Assembly: GCA_965206015.1 (NCBI GenBank)
Contig: CBDBIW010000016.1
Span: forward strand, 124,001 to 188,000
Length of the DNA: 64,000 nucleotides
Direction: 5' to 3'
Source: JAJCYL01 sp965206015
GTDB lineage: Bacteria > Bacteroidota > Bacteroidia > Cytophagales > Cyclobacteriaceae
The notes under the pieces were generated by a model. The model made no database searches. It had not been told where the DNA came from and saw only the letters and a list, made by a program, of their open reading frames with translations. Both the position numbers and the translations under genes were made by a program. Shown piece after piece: positions 27,865 through 36,971 of the stretch. The stretch's first letter is position 1. Each line of letters opens with the position of its first letter.

Positions 27865-28317
27865 TTATGTCTCCATTTCCATTTCATTTGTTAAAAACGA
27901 AAAGTGTACTGTGTTAAAATAATAGTCGTTAAGAAAACCTGTCTCCTTTTCAGTCAAGTCAATTCCTACTCCACTGTTATCTGTCTCAACCCAAATCCAA
28001 AAAGTGAGTTCAACATCGGGATTATTTTTGAAGTCTTTCATAACATCCCCCTGGTCTTCAAGCCTTGACCTTAAATTCATAATATGATTCGAGATACTCT
28101 CTTCTGCAGATATTGTTACCTCGCTTTTTATCGCCCAGAGGTTGTGAGTTCTTTCAATAATTGATCCTGAATGTTTTGATATTTTCTTATCCCCTTTTTT
28201 AAAAAATCTATTAGGTTCGATTTTCAATTTAGAAGTGAGTTTTTCAGGAGAGATTAAATCCGAGGTAATCACAAACTCACAATAAGATTTATAAACAAAA
28301 GAATTGTTTCTTACCAT
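27865..28317 (-). CDS. DUF4279-like protein, putative immunity
   Basis: 150 residues. The pattern YCEFVITSDLISPEKLTSKL, KIEPNRFFKKGD, then HNLWAIKSEV and a helix SNHIMNLRSRLED followed by WIWVETDNSGVGIDL matches DUF4279, a family repeatedly found among immunity genes of polymorphic toxin loci. No signal peptide. It is 55 bp upstream of the 687-residue orphan and downstream of a broken small gene, so it has no obvious cognate toxin left. Function inferred from family and context. Confidence 0.65.
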   Translation of the reverse strand: MVRNNSFVYKSYCEFVITSDLISPEKLTSKLKIEPNRFFKKGDKKISKHSGSIIERTHNLWAIKSEVTISAEESISNHIMNLRSRLEDQGDVMKDFKNNPDVELTFWIWVETDNSGVGIDLTEKETGFLNDYYFNTVHFSFLTNEMEMET

Positions 28318-28338
28318 CAGTTTTTCAGAACTATGCGC

Positions 28339-28563
28339 CTAGCCATTAAATGATCCTATTTTTAAATTAAACTCATTGTCCAACGTATAACATTTGTCAT
28401 TTGAGATATCACAAATAGCCCAATTCTTATCAACTATGCTGTTTGTCGTATTATCCGAAAAAAACTGACAGATTAAATCCATCCTCAAATGAAAGTGTAA
28501 AATCAAATTCGGAATGAAATGAACAAGATAATAATCTCAATCCTTCTAATTTTCTAATCCCCG
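28339..28563 (-). pseudogene. Remnant of a small immunity-like gene
   Basis: Reading the - strand from about 28563 gives LRLLSCSFHSEFDFTLSFED, then a break in a run of seven T. One base shifted, it continues NWAICDISNDKCYTLDNEFN to a TAG at 28339-28341. The compact beta-rich composition and position fit a former immunity gene. No family is recognised. Confidence 0.5.
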
Positions 28564-28630
28564 TGACTAAAGGACTTGATTTCTCAACTGATTCTTCATG
28601 CCAGCCGGTTATTGGCATATGGTAGTGTTG

Positions 28631-28646
28631 TAGCCTTACCAGTTAT
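28631..28646 (-). repeat. Solo tip of an IS3-family terminal repeat
   Basis: TAGCCTTACCAGTTAT, preceded by TG, is identical to two tandem copies at the end of the IS3-family element (52096-52111 and 52113-52128). Here it directly abuts the IS256 fragment, so it looks like a scar left by that IS. Confidence 0.55.
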
Positions 28647-28822
28647 GTTGCCTTCCAAACGCTCGCCTTCATCTAAATGGGCATCCATTTCTGCCTCAAG
28701 TGCTGATTCCAAAAACTGCTTTAGCATCGGAGCAAATGCTCCCCATCTTTCCCAAATAATGATTTGCCTGATTTGAATTGCTCCAGAGCCTTGCTCTGTA
28801 ATTCATCTTCTTCTTGTGTCAT
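28647..28822 (-). mobile_element. IS256-family transposase N-terminal fragment
   Basis: From the ATG at 28822 the - strand reads MTQEEDELQSKALEQFKSGK, and after one missing base near 28740 it continues MLKQFLESALEAEMDAHLDE, the highly conserved start of IS256/Mutator transposases. The rest of the gene is absent. An internal IS256 piece is found separately at 54432-54610. Confidence 0.75.
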
Positions 28823-28866
28823 TTTGTCTAAGTTATAATGTTCTTAATTTTTATCTTAGACAGAGT

Positions 28867-29127
28867 TCAGTTTACAGTCTCTCCAATATTAATATTTAGA
28901 AGAGTCAACCACTCTTCTCCAAAGAAATCTTTTTGAATTGACTTTGGGAGTTCAACTTTTTGGTTTTTATAGAAAAATTCATAACTACAATTTTCTTCTA
29001 TATAAGAAAAGAACTTCTTCCAATGGACAATGTTAGTCCCTTCAATTTTGATGTCACACACTAGACCCTCTGCCGACGCATCTTTCTCCAATACTTTCCA
29101 AACCTCAAATAGTTTTTCATCAATCAT
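28867..29127 (-). CDS. Small acidic protein, putative immunity
   Basis: 86 residues, Glu/Lys rich, alpha-helical start (EKLFEVWKVLEKDASAEG) and a WKKFFSYIEENCSYEFFY segment; no signal peptide. Not recognised as a named family. Its ATG overlaps by four bases (ATGA) the stop of a toxin-tail fossil ending GLGARFSADTNEFIGFLGRG. This overlap and its place among immunity genes make an immunity role likely. Confidence 0.55.
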   Translation of the reverse strand: MIDEKLFEVWKVLEKDASAEGLVCDIKIEGTNIVHWKKFFSYIEENCSYEFFYKNQKVELPKSIQKDFFGEEWLTLLNINIGETVN

Positions 29128-29200
29128 AATCCTCGTCCTAAAAATCCAATAAATTCATTTGTATCAGCACTAAAACGGGCTCCTAAACCGTTTGGTAACT
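29124..29200 (-). pseudogene. Fossil toxin C-terminus preceding the 86-residue gene
   Basis: An in-frame tail on the - strand reads LPNGLGARFSADTNEFIGFL and so on to a TGA that overlaps the next ATG. It is bounded upstream by a stop, so only the last 24 or so codons of a toxin survive. Confidence 0.5.
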
Positions 29201-29616
29201 AAAATTCAATTGTTTAGCATCATCATTATAGTTCTTTTTTCAACAGCAACAGTGATTGTTCGAACTCCGAAACTTCACTTGACTTCCATCCAGATTTATA
29301 ACATTTTCCACTCTTTTTCAGGAAAATTAGTTTCACCTATGGAGATGTGAATCTTACCCATGATCCTCATGGAATCACTACTTTCCAAACTGGCGATATC
29401 TGTAATAATCTCTATCATTCTTTAAAAAATTGGATTTCAAAAGTTCAGATACTAACATTCTATGAATCTCTTCTTTTGATTTCATTTATCTACCTTCCAA
29501 ATGCTTATCTATATTGTAGTTTGAGTCATTTCAAAATAATTCCTCTTTAATTCAAATCTTTCAACTTGTGCATGATAACCAATAGTATTGCCTGTTCGAC
29601 CAACGATGTACTCGTC
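29201..29616 (-). pseudogene. Decayed toxin tail and immunity remnants
   Basis: Directly after the stop of the 203-residue gene the same frame continues DEYIVGRTGNTIGYHAQVER for about 31 codons to TAG, a toxin-tail-like piece. Twenty or so bases later an ATG opens 36 codons (KSKEEIHRMLVSELL, DRDYYRYRQFGK) before a stop, after which coding traces continue in other frames (VENVINLDGSQVKFRSSNN). This looks like one complete former cassette, tail plus immunity gene, broken by several indels. Confidence 0.5.
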
Positions 29617-30228
29617 TTAGCTGCACTCTAGGCCCAGCAAACTAATTAGATTTTCATCATTTGTATTTTTAATTTCTAAATTTTCAATTCTTATTCTTTC
29701 GATAACATTTTTCACCCCATCATTTAGCTCTTTATAATAAATTCCAATACTACCGCTATGATGAAAGTAGAAAACAAACTCATGATTAGGAACATAAAAC
29801 ATCATACTGTAAGGGGCCGTATGACGCATCACACACTGAAGGGTTACGTAAAGGAATTTATCCCAATCAGTACATTTGCAGAAACCAGTGTAATCAGGTT
29901 CAATTTCGCTATCTTGAAGCATCGCCAAATAGCTTGCAGTCGGCTCTTCTTTATTATCGGGAGAATAATCATATCTGTCATGTTCCATATCCCAAGTATC
30001 GAGACAAAAATTGCCCCACTCACCATCTTGTCCAAAATTTTTAATTAAAATATCAGTAAAGAAATTTTTGAATAACGAATAAAAAAACAAAATTGATTCG
30101 GATACTAAGTCCTTAGGCTCATCGAAATAAATTTCGAATTTATACCCTTTGCTATCAGGGAGGTAGTCAAAATCCAACCAATCAAATCCCTTAAAATTGA
30201 TAGAACGATATTTTTTAATAACCTTCAT
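29617..30228 (-). CDS. Putative immunity protein to the Ntox21-like toxin
   Basis: 203 residues, aromatic and acidic (FKGFDWLDFDYLPDSKGYKF, DGEWGNFCLDTWDMEHDRYD, FYFHHSGSIGIYYKEL), no signal peptide. I do not recognise a named family. It starts 6 bases after the stop of the main RHS toxin gene, the invariable position of the antidote in such systems. It is followed by fossils of older cassettes. Confidence 0.65.
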   Translation of the reverse strand: MKVIKKYRSINFKGFDWLDFDYLPDSKGYKFEIYFDEPKDLVSESILFFYSLFKNFFTDILIKNFGQDGEWGNFCLDTWDMEHDRYDYSPDNKEEPTASYLAMLQDSEIEPDYTGFCKCTDWDKFLYVTLQCVMRHTAPYSMMFYVPNHEFVFYFHHSGSIGIYYKELNDGVKNVIERIRIENLEIKNTNDENLISLLGLECS

Positions 30229-30234
30229 TTCTGC

Positions 30235-33200
30235 CTATTTGATTGTTTTTAATTGACCCCAGGGAATAAACTTACCCGTTGATCCTTTGTGCTTATTTAA
30301 GATAAAATTACCAAACTCATCAGCATCTCTAAACCACTCCAGTCCTTTCTTGCCCTCTTTGAACACCTTGAATTTACTTCCTCCATGACCTGCGTTATCA
30401 ACAGCCCACCAAAGGTCATCAGACCTACTTTTGAAAATTTTACCGAATTGAGAGTGACGTTTTATTACAGACGAACCCTCATCTGTAAGCTTCCAAAGCC
30501 CTCTTGCTCCCCTAGCAACCCTAACCCCTTTAATAGGCAAAAACAACGAAGCAGTAGAAACGAAACCATCTGTTAAATCATCGCCAACTGCAGCTTGACC
30601 ATTTAAATGAGTTCTTGACAGGTCCCAAAACTTGAAGAACTGCGCAGTGAGAAAGAGGCCATCAGCAGCAGGATAAGTAATTGAAGCAACAAATCCATTA
30701 GAAGAAGCCCAACGATCAATAAAATCAGGGGTATTGATAGTCAACTCTCCGCTATTAACAAAAATTCCCTGCTTTGATTGTAGGCCATCAATATGAATCT
30801 CTGGTTTACCTTGAGGTTGCCCTCCATTAATGAAACCACCTATGGAATAAGAGACTGTGACTTGATTTTCAATGGTAACTGCTCCGAGCTGTTCTCCTAA
30901 AATTGCTCCACCAACATTCAAAGTTTGACTGATAGTTGGCAATGGAGTAGCTGTAATTACTAGCTCTGGAAGGCATTCTGGACAACCAGGGATTAATCCT
31001 AAAGGGTCATTAAAAGAGACAGGACTATTAAACCCAAATTGGTAAGGGCTGACTCCCGGAACCACATTAGCTAACAAGTCTATCCCATTAAATCTTCCTA
31101 ACCCAGCATCATACTTCCTAAAAGGAGTATCGTACCAATTGGGTGCTTTTTCATATTCGCTTCCAGCATTAAACAAAAACCTATTCTCCAACCTGTCCTC
31201 ACCCTGGTAACTGGTACTTGCCATAGTCAAACCGAAGGGGTAATAATCATCAGCCTGTACTACTTCATTTTCAATGTGAGTAACGGTGAGATCATCAAAC
31301 CAGACCTTGGCTCCGGGGGTTTCGTTGGAAACGTAGATGTAGATGTAGCCTTTTTTGGTAACAGGAATACTAAAGGCCATCTTATCAAAAGCAACTGCAC
31401 TTTCGTTTGGTGGTGTTACGCCTGCACCATCGTCCATTCGATCAAAGCCAGAAGTAACATAATCGTGATCTTCATCAAATAATATGTAATTAAGAAAAGC
31501 TCTTGGAGTTGATGAATCATTACCTCCATATTGTCCAATAGCTGTAAAAGCATTTGAAAAGGCATCAGTTGCTTCCGACAGATTCTCTAAACCAGTAAGG
31601 TTGACAAAGGCATTGGCCAGTTCTCCAGCAATACCGCCCAATACAGTGGTAGAAAAACTGGCCTGGTCTTCAAATTTACCAAAAACCTCTATGTCCACTG
31701 TATCAGCCATATTAACTGCAAAGGAAGTAGCAGGACCTACAATTTCTGTGGTTGCTCCTCCTGCCATTTCAAGGTAAGCTGCATGGTCAGGGACAGTTAT
31801 AAGCGGATCAACCGGGGTATGGTTCAACCCTGTTACTACCAATTGGCGGGTTCCCATATTCCGGAATATATCCTCCTCAAAAGATGAGGTTTCAGTTTCC
31901 ATGGTGGCCGTCACTTCAGCCTCATTATTGCCAGCAAAAGTGAGTCGTACATTACCCAGATGGTCTGTTAAATGGTATTGGTATTCATATCCGGCAATAT
32001 TTTCATTAACTCTCCAGGGCACTAATCGACCTTCTTCGGTTTGGATTAAACTTAGTTCTTTATCTCCTGTACCTTCTTGTTCATAAATAAATCCTCCTAC
32101 ATATGAACGAGTAGTTTTAAGAGTTCCCCCCTCTTTGATCTCTTGCTTAAGTTTTGCGCCTGCAGCATCGTAGGTATAGGTAATGGTATTTCCTCCTCCC
32201 ATGTCCACTGTTTCAGGTAGATTCAGGTGATTGTAAGTGATGCTGGAAATTCCTTTGTTCTGATCAGCGGTCATGTTGCCATTGTAATCATAGTGATACT
32301 CGGTGGTGCCAGTAACGCCATCCTTAAAACCTAGTGTATTACTACCCGCATCGCTGACTGCCAGCAATTGGTTACCCCGGTAGCTGTAAGTCATATCATC
32401 CATCATTCCGGCAGCATTGGGTAAATCTTTGCGCTCCAGGTCAAGGATATTTCCGTTGTAGTCATATGATCCAATACGCATTTCATGATGGGCATTTTCT
32501 TCATTCCATCCGGCCCCAGCCTTGAAATCGGCCATTTTAATGCGATTCAGTTCGTCATAAAGATAACCATAAGTTCGTTTCTTACCACCTACAGAAGTCT
32601 GCCACTGCATGCCACTGATATTCCCATTGAAAGCAAGGCCACTCTGACCCTGGTCATAGTTCAGCTTCATTCCAAAGAGGTCCCCTGGCTCGGAAGTCAG
32701 GTCCGGATCATTAATGGCTGTCAGCCAACCCCTGATGTTGTAGGTGTAATCCAGTGATTGGCGGCCAGGTCCTCCATTTTCAGAGTGAAGATTTTTCTCA
32801 ATCAGTTCACCTATTTCATTGTACCTGTTAGTAGCCAAACGAACTATGGGTTGGTCATCTACCTGGTGGTCAATGCTTAGTAGGCGGTTGGCATGATCAT
32901 AGTCCAAAATCCGTCTCACCTCAATATCCGGTGTATTTGTGGTTCCCAATGGATCGTGAGTTTGAAAACTCCTGGTCAGGTTACCAGCAAAATCATAGAC
33001 ACTGGTTATGCGATCTGAGCCTCCCAGAATATTCTCACCCTGAGCCTGAATCACCCGATATTTAGTATCATAATAGGTTTTACTTCGTAACCAGGCTCCG
33101 GAGGCATCTAAAATTTTGGTTGCGCCACCAGTGACCAGTCCTTTAAGTGCGGTATGGTGAGTGGTCAGGTAAAATGTCTCTGATGGTCTATTGTCATCAT

Positions 33201-34512
33201 AAAAACCCAAAGCTGTCCAACCACTTCCGTCAATGCAGGTGTAATCGTCATAGTAGGTTACAGATAATAAGTCTGTCGATGCTATCGTCGGGTAGGTGTT
33301 ATTATCAATATTGTATCCCCAGGTAGTTGTTTGCAGGGCATCTTTAATAACATACCTCCCGGTAGCTGATTCTGCGTCCGTCCTTACAGTCGCAATGTCT
33401 TTGCCAGTCAGGGTAACCAGACCGGAAATTACAGGCCGGTTATCTGCATCATATTTTATAAATGACCACTCCTCGCTATCCCGCTGATTGCCATTCTGGG
33501 TTAATACTAACCGGTCCCATTTGTCATAAACCAAATATTCCCATTTGGCACCAGGTACTTTCTTGGCAATCATTCGCTGCCGGAAGTCATATTCATAAGC
33601 GAAGAGTAAGCCATAATGCAAGCTTTCAGCCAATGTACCCCCAACGACACGGAATTGGTCAGTACCACTTGAAGTGAAACTAAAACCACTACCCAAAGTG
33701 ACCTTTACTCCGGGGTTATAGTAAATCTGGGCTGCTGATTGCACCGTGTTATATGTCCGATTGGCATCCAACCTTGTAAAATCTTCGGGCACCGGGCCAA
33801 TAGCGGTGAACCCGCCATCGGCAATTTTTTTCCTGGCCTCCGGGGGAATTACGTAGATCAAGTTCCCGAAATCATCGTATACATAGTAGGTGTCCAACCA
33901 ATTGTTCTTATCCCCCTGAACTCGTTTTAAAACTGCCTGGCCGCTCTTGTCGGTAAACTCCAGCGTTCGGGCCTCATGTTCGTCCTGGATTTCGCTTACA
34001 CTTAGGATATTGTCGCCATATTCGGAACCGGAATCTTCCAAAAGATTCCCATTGGCTTGCCATATAATGATTTCCCCATCTACATCCTTTCGGTTACTTC
34101 GTTGGTTGAACCTGACTGTCTTTCGATCTGATATTGGATTAGCCCAATCTGCCCCCGGATACCAACTTTCCCCTGGTCCCGCCTGCTCCAGGACGCGGCC
34201 CAGGGGAGAATCTTCCTGTAGTATAGAGGCGTATGGGTTTTTAGCATCCGCAACCTGATTAGTTGCAGTCGGTTGATAAAAGTTATATTGATCCTGCAGC
34301 GCATTCGCCACCTGGCCGCCGGTAGTTTGAGAACTAACAAAGGGTAAGTAAGCCCTTGGTTGTCGGCCGAGGTTATCATAATCAGCGGGTGCAATAATGT
34401 CCCTCCCCGAAGGTGACCCTCTTCGTGCCACGGATTGTATACTTCTACCCAACCCGTCAATATAGCTGGTGGTGACTGCCGCATCATTCTCATTTAATAC
34501 TTGATTGGTCAA
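30235..34512 (-). CDS. Main RHS toxin gene, C-terminal part: YD-repeat core plus Ntox21-like toxin
   Basis: 1425 residues. The frame is continuous with the upstream 805-residue gene apart from one TGA, so this is most likely the second part of a single gene of about 2240 codons; the TTG at 34512 is only the first possible restart. It opens in a DUF6443-like region (VTTSYIDGLGRSIQSV), then YD/RHS repeats, YYPFGLTM at about 1090 and NDPLGL at about 1169. The final 75 or so residues (DLWWAVDNAGHGGSKFKVFK, WFRDADEFGNFILNKHKGS) resemble Ntox21, a predicted RNase-type toxin. The core shell normally encloses the toxin until delivery. Without the upstream part it has no signal peptide. Confidence 0.78.
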   Translation of the reverse strand: MTNQVLNENDAAVTTSYIDGLGRSIQSVARRGSPSGRDIIAPADYDNLGRQPRAYLPFVSSQTTGGQVANALQDQYNFYQPTATNQVADAKNPYASILQEDSPLGRVLEQAGPGESWYPGADWANPISDRKTVRFNQRSNRKDVDGEIIIWQANGNLLEDSGSEYGDNILSVSEIQDEHEARTLEFTDKSGQAVLKRVQGDKNNWLDTYYVYDDFGNLIYVIPPEARKKIADGGFTAIGPVPEDFTRLDANRTYNTVQSAAQIYYNPGVKVTLGSGFSFTSSGTDQFRVVGGTLAESLHYGLLFAYEYDFRQRMIAKKVPGAKWEYLVYDKWDRLVLTQNGNQRDSEEWSFIKYDADNRPVISGLVTLTGKDIATVRTDAESATGRYVIKDALQTTTWGYNIDNNTYPTIASTDLLSVTYYDDYTCIDGSGWTALGFYDDNRPSETFYLTTHHTALKGLVTGGATKILDASGAWLRSKTYYDTKYRVIQAQGENILGGSDRITSVYDFAGNLTRSFQTHDPLGTTNTPDIEVRRILDYDHANRLLSIDHQVDDQPIVRLATNRYNEIGELIEKNLHSENGGPGRQSLDYTYNIRGWLTAINDPDLTSEPGDLFGMKLNYDQGQSGLAFNGNISGMQWQTSVGGKKRTYGYLYDELNRIKMADFKAGAGWNEENAHHEMRIGSYDYNGNILDLERKDLPNAAGMMDDMTYSYRGNQLLAVSDAGSNTLGFKDGVTGTTEYHYDYNGNMTADQNKGISSITYNHLNLPETVDMGGGNTITYTYDAAGAKLKQEIKEGGTLKTTRSYVGGFIYEQEGTGDKELSLIQTEEGRLVPWRVNENIAGYEYQYHLTDHLGNVRLTFAGNNEAEVTATMETETSSFEEDIFRNMGTRQLVVTGLNHTPVDPLITVPDHAAYLEMAGGATTEIVGPATSFAVNMADTVDIEVFGKFEDQASFSTTVLGGIAGELANAFVNLTGLENLSEATDAFSNAFTAIGQYGGNDSSTPRAFLNYILFDEDHDYVTSGFDRMDDGAGVTPPNESAVAFDKMAFSIPVTKKGYIYIYVSNETPGAKVWFDDLTVTHIENEVVQADDYYPFGLTMASTSYQGEDRLENRFLFNAGSEYEKAPNWYDTPFRKYDAGLGRFNGIDLLANVVPGVSPYQFGFNSPVSFNDPLGLIPGCPECLPELVITATPLPTISQTLNVGGAILGEQLGAVTIENQVTVSYSIGGFINGGQPQGKPEIHIDGLQSKQGIFVNSGELTINTPDFIDRWASSNGFVASITYPAADGLFLTAQFFKFWDLSRTHLNGQAAVGDDLTDGFVSTASLFLPIKGVRVARGARGLWKLTDEGSSVIKRHSQFGKIFKSRSDDLWWAVDNAGHGGSKFKVFKEGKKGLEWFRDADEFGNFILNKHKGSTGKFIPWGQLKTIK
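31254..32371 (-). repeat. 1.1-kb RHS core duplication, copy in the main RHS gene
   Basis: Partner of 26640-27757. It covers the core from LLAVSDAGSNTLGFKDG to the ETPGAKVWFDD region, ending just before the variable stretch that leads to the toxin. Confidence 0.9.
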
Positions 34513-34536
34513 GTGTAAGTTCGCGGCCTGGTAGTC

Positions 34537-36954
34537 TCATATTTCAGTTATTGGCGTATAAGTTCGAACATAATTACCTGCGGTAGCTGTGCTGGACGCT
34601 GGAGCACCTTCGCTCACAGTTTGAGCTCCGCTGGTGCTACGGGGGGCATTGGCCCACTGATAAATGTGAATAGCCGGAGTTTCGTAAGTTGCTCCACCAT
34701 TACTGGCCTCTGCTACTACCTTATAGCTACCGGCCTGAGTTATTGGGTTACTTGGGGCTGCGATTGTATTACCGTCCTTGTACCATGTAAATCCATAAAT
34801 ACCAGTGGTATTGGTCATGGTTAGCGAAGGTGGTGTCCCGTCGTTTAGGAAATTGTTGCCTGAAAGTGTCAGTTGAGGAACGGATTTGACCGTAACATCA
34901 AAGTCCTTTTCATAAAGGCAGGCATTTCCGTCGGTTCCTTTCAATTTAAAACTCGCGCTACTATCGAAATAACTGGAAGAAATATCTCCCGATTCTATCT
35001 GAGTTCCTTGTGCATCATGCCAGGTGAAAGAATCCGTGCCTCCGGCTAGCATAGTCACATTACCTGCCCCGAAGATTTCAACAGGTTCGTTGCTTACTGT
35101 CAGGGTTGGTATCGGATATATGTCCTGGGCACTGGTGGCTGTGATAGCGGGAACAGTTGGGTCAAGACAATCGGTAGTAATAATAGTCACACCAACATTG
35201 ACCGGACCAGTCATATTGATTACCTGAAGTTGATTACCAGTAGCAGTTGCGTTGGATACGGAACTAATATTAACTCCTCCAACAGTCCAATTGTAAGATT
35301 GAACAAACTCTATACCGACCGTGGTAGCATTGAATATTGCAGTGCCTCCTCCACACACCAGGCCAGATTCAGCATCGGTCTCAATGGATACCCCTACTGC
35401 ATTAGGTAGCGTGAGTTGTCTGACATCAGCAAAGCCGGTCATTGGAGTGGTAACCTGGTAGCTTTGAGAACACGGGTACCTGTCCTTATACTTGGCATAG
35501 TATCGTACATCAGCTTGTCCTTCAACCCCAACATCTAAGATGTTATCAACATAATATGTCGAGGTCTGAGAAACAATATCATCTGTTGCTCCAGCGTCAG
35601 TTACACGATGTATCTCATAACCGGATTTTCCGGTTGGTGCCTGTAAACAGGCTCCCTCGTCCAAGCATACTGGTCCTGCAAATGTCATACCTCCTTTGGC
35701 CCTGAGAGCACCCGTTGGCGGGTCATATTCTGTAACTGTAATGTTAAAAAGTACTGGCTGGATCTCACTACACGGAGAATCCGAGAATCTAATGGTATAA
35801 TTCCCGGCAGGGTACTCATCACGAAATTGAAAGCAATCACCACTTGGCTCCGGGCATGGGTAACTTGGGTTTGGATGGGTTACTGTTTCCAAGTTTGAAT
35901 CATTTGCGTCACGTAGATAATAAGTTCTGCCAACAACCGGAAGACCAATCCCTATTCTCGAATTTGCCTGATTTCCTGCATCAGGACAAACCTTTGGACC
36001 TCCTCCAGTGATTTCATCTTGTGCTACAGGAAGGGCATGTACATTGGTAGTAAAATTGGAGCTACTAACCGAATTGGTAGTCACACAATAGTCGGCATTA
36101 TTGACGGTAACAGAAACTGTCAGCCCTGAGGTGAGGGTATGCTGAATTGAGTTTAACCCATAACCAGATTCACCTGTACTCCATATGTAATTGGCGAGAC
36201 CCACGTTCGTATTGGTAGTTGCTGTATAGGTGGCTACCGATCCGCTACAAATATAACTACCGGAAGCTCTACTATTATTTAATGAGATAGAGACGGTTGG
36301 AACTTTCGGTGCGAGAAAGGATATTTTTACGCCTGAACTAGTCTGAACGGCACAAGGTGTAGCGATTCTTGCCGTATAAGTACCATCCTGAGTGGGAGTG
36401 TAGGTAGATCCACCTGTCTGAACAATGGTGGTACCTCCTCGCCGCCAGTCAATAACCCTTCCTCCATTACCAGTCAGCCGGAGCGTTCCTTCATTACAAA
36501 CATTCAGCCATTTGGCCGGATTAGTAGATGTGGGTAGCTGATTAACCGAAATGCTTGCCCGCCGTGAGGCGGAAGAATTAAAAGTGGCCGTAATCTTTTG
36601 TCTTGGACCATCAGGCAATCCATTAACATATGGTTGCACCCAGTATTCAGAATTACTGAAGACAGTTCTTTTTGTGACATAAACACCCGCGTCATTGATA
36701 TCAACTGTTTTTGTAATCGAACTGCTACTTGTTTGCGAAATATACCAGGTATGAGTGACGGCACCCTGGTTAAAAGCACCCTGGGAAGCAAAACTCATAT
36801 TCAGGGAGCTTGCACCGCATCTATTAGTGAAATTTTTTGTGCCGCCATGGTAAATAGATTGGGCAGTCAGCGAACCAAAACTCAACGTCAGGCCTACGAG
36901 CACTCCAATAGTAGTTATGCGGGTAAATGACCTTAAATGATTTAATACCTTCAT
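34537..36954 (-). CDS. Main RHS toxin gene, N-terminal part: secreted Ig/PKD-like region, ends at in-frame TGA
   Basis: 805 residues with a signal peptide (about 1-32, ending GSLTAQ) and then a series of Cys-containing beta-sandwich modules of SprB/PKD type (TFNSSASRRASISVNQLPTS, TWHDAQGT-like strands, VVAEASNGGATY). The last residues (NYVRTYTPITEI) are the known lead-in to DUF6443 of Bacteroidota RHS proteins. The TGA at 34537-34539 is followed in frame by DYQAANLHLTNQVLNENDAA, which continues without gap into the 30235-34512 gene. One nonsense codon therefore separates export signal and toxin. It follows a tail-fibre-like gene by 17 bp, in the same operon. Confidence 0.8.
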   Translation of the reverse strand: MKVLNHLRSFTRITTIGVLVGLTLSFGSLTAQSIYHGGTKNFTNRCGASSLNMSFASQGAFNQGAVTHTWYISQTSSSSITKTVDINDAGVYVTKRTVFSNSEYWVQPYVNGLPDGPRQKITATFNSSASRRASISVNQLPTSTNPAKWLNVCNEGTLRLTGNGGRVIDWRRGGTTIVQTGGSTYTPTQDGTYTARIATPCAVQTSSGVKISFLAPKVPTVSISLNNSRASGSYICSGSVATYTATTNTNVGLANYIWSTGESGYGLNSIQHTLTSGLTVSVTVNNADYCVTTNSVSSSNFTTNVHALPVAQDEITGGGPKVCPDAGNQANSRIGIGLPVVGRTYYLRDANDSNLETVTHPNPSYPCPEPSGDCFQFRDEYPAGNYTIRFSDSPCSEIQPVLFNITVTEYDPPTGALRAKGGMTFAGPVCLDEGACLQAPTGKSGYEIHRVTDAGATDDIVSQTSTYYVDNILDVGVEGQADVRYYAKYKDRYPCSQSYQVTTPMTGFADVRQLTLPNAVGVSIETDAESGLVCGGGTAIFNATTVGIEFVQSYNWTVGGVNISSVSNATATGNQLQVINMTGPVNVGVTIITTDCLDPTVPAITATSAQDIYPIPTLTVSNEPVEIFGAGNVTMLAGGTDSFTWHDAQGTQIESGDISSSYFDSSASFKLKGTDGNACLYEKDFDVTVKSVPQLTLSGNNFLNDGTPPSLTMTNTTGIYGFTWYKDGNTIAAPSNPITQAGSYKVVAEASNGGATYETPAIHIYQWANAPRSTSGAQTVSEGAPASSTATAGNYVRTYTPITEI

Positions 36955-36971
36955 GGTCCTGGCTTATCTTT

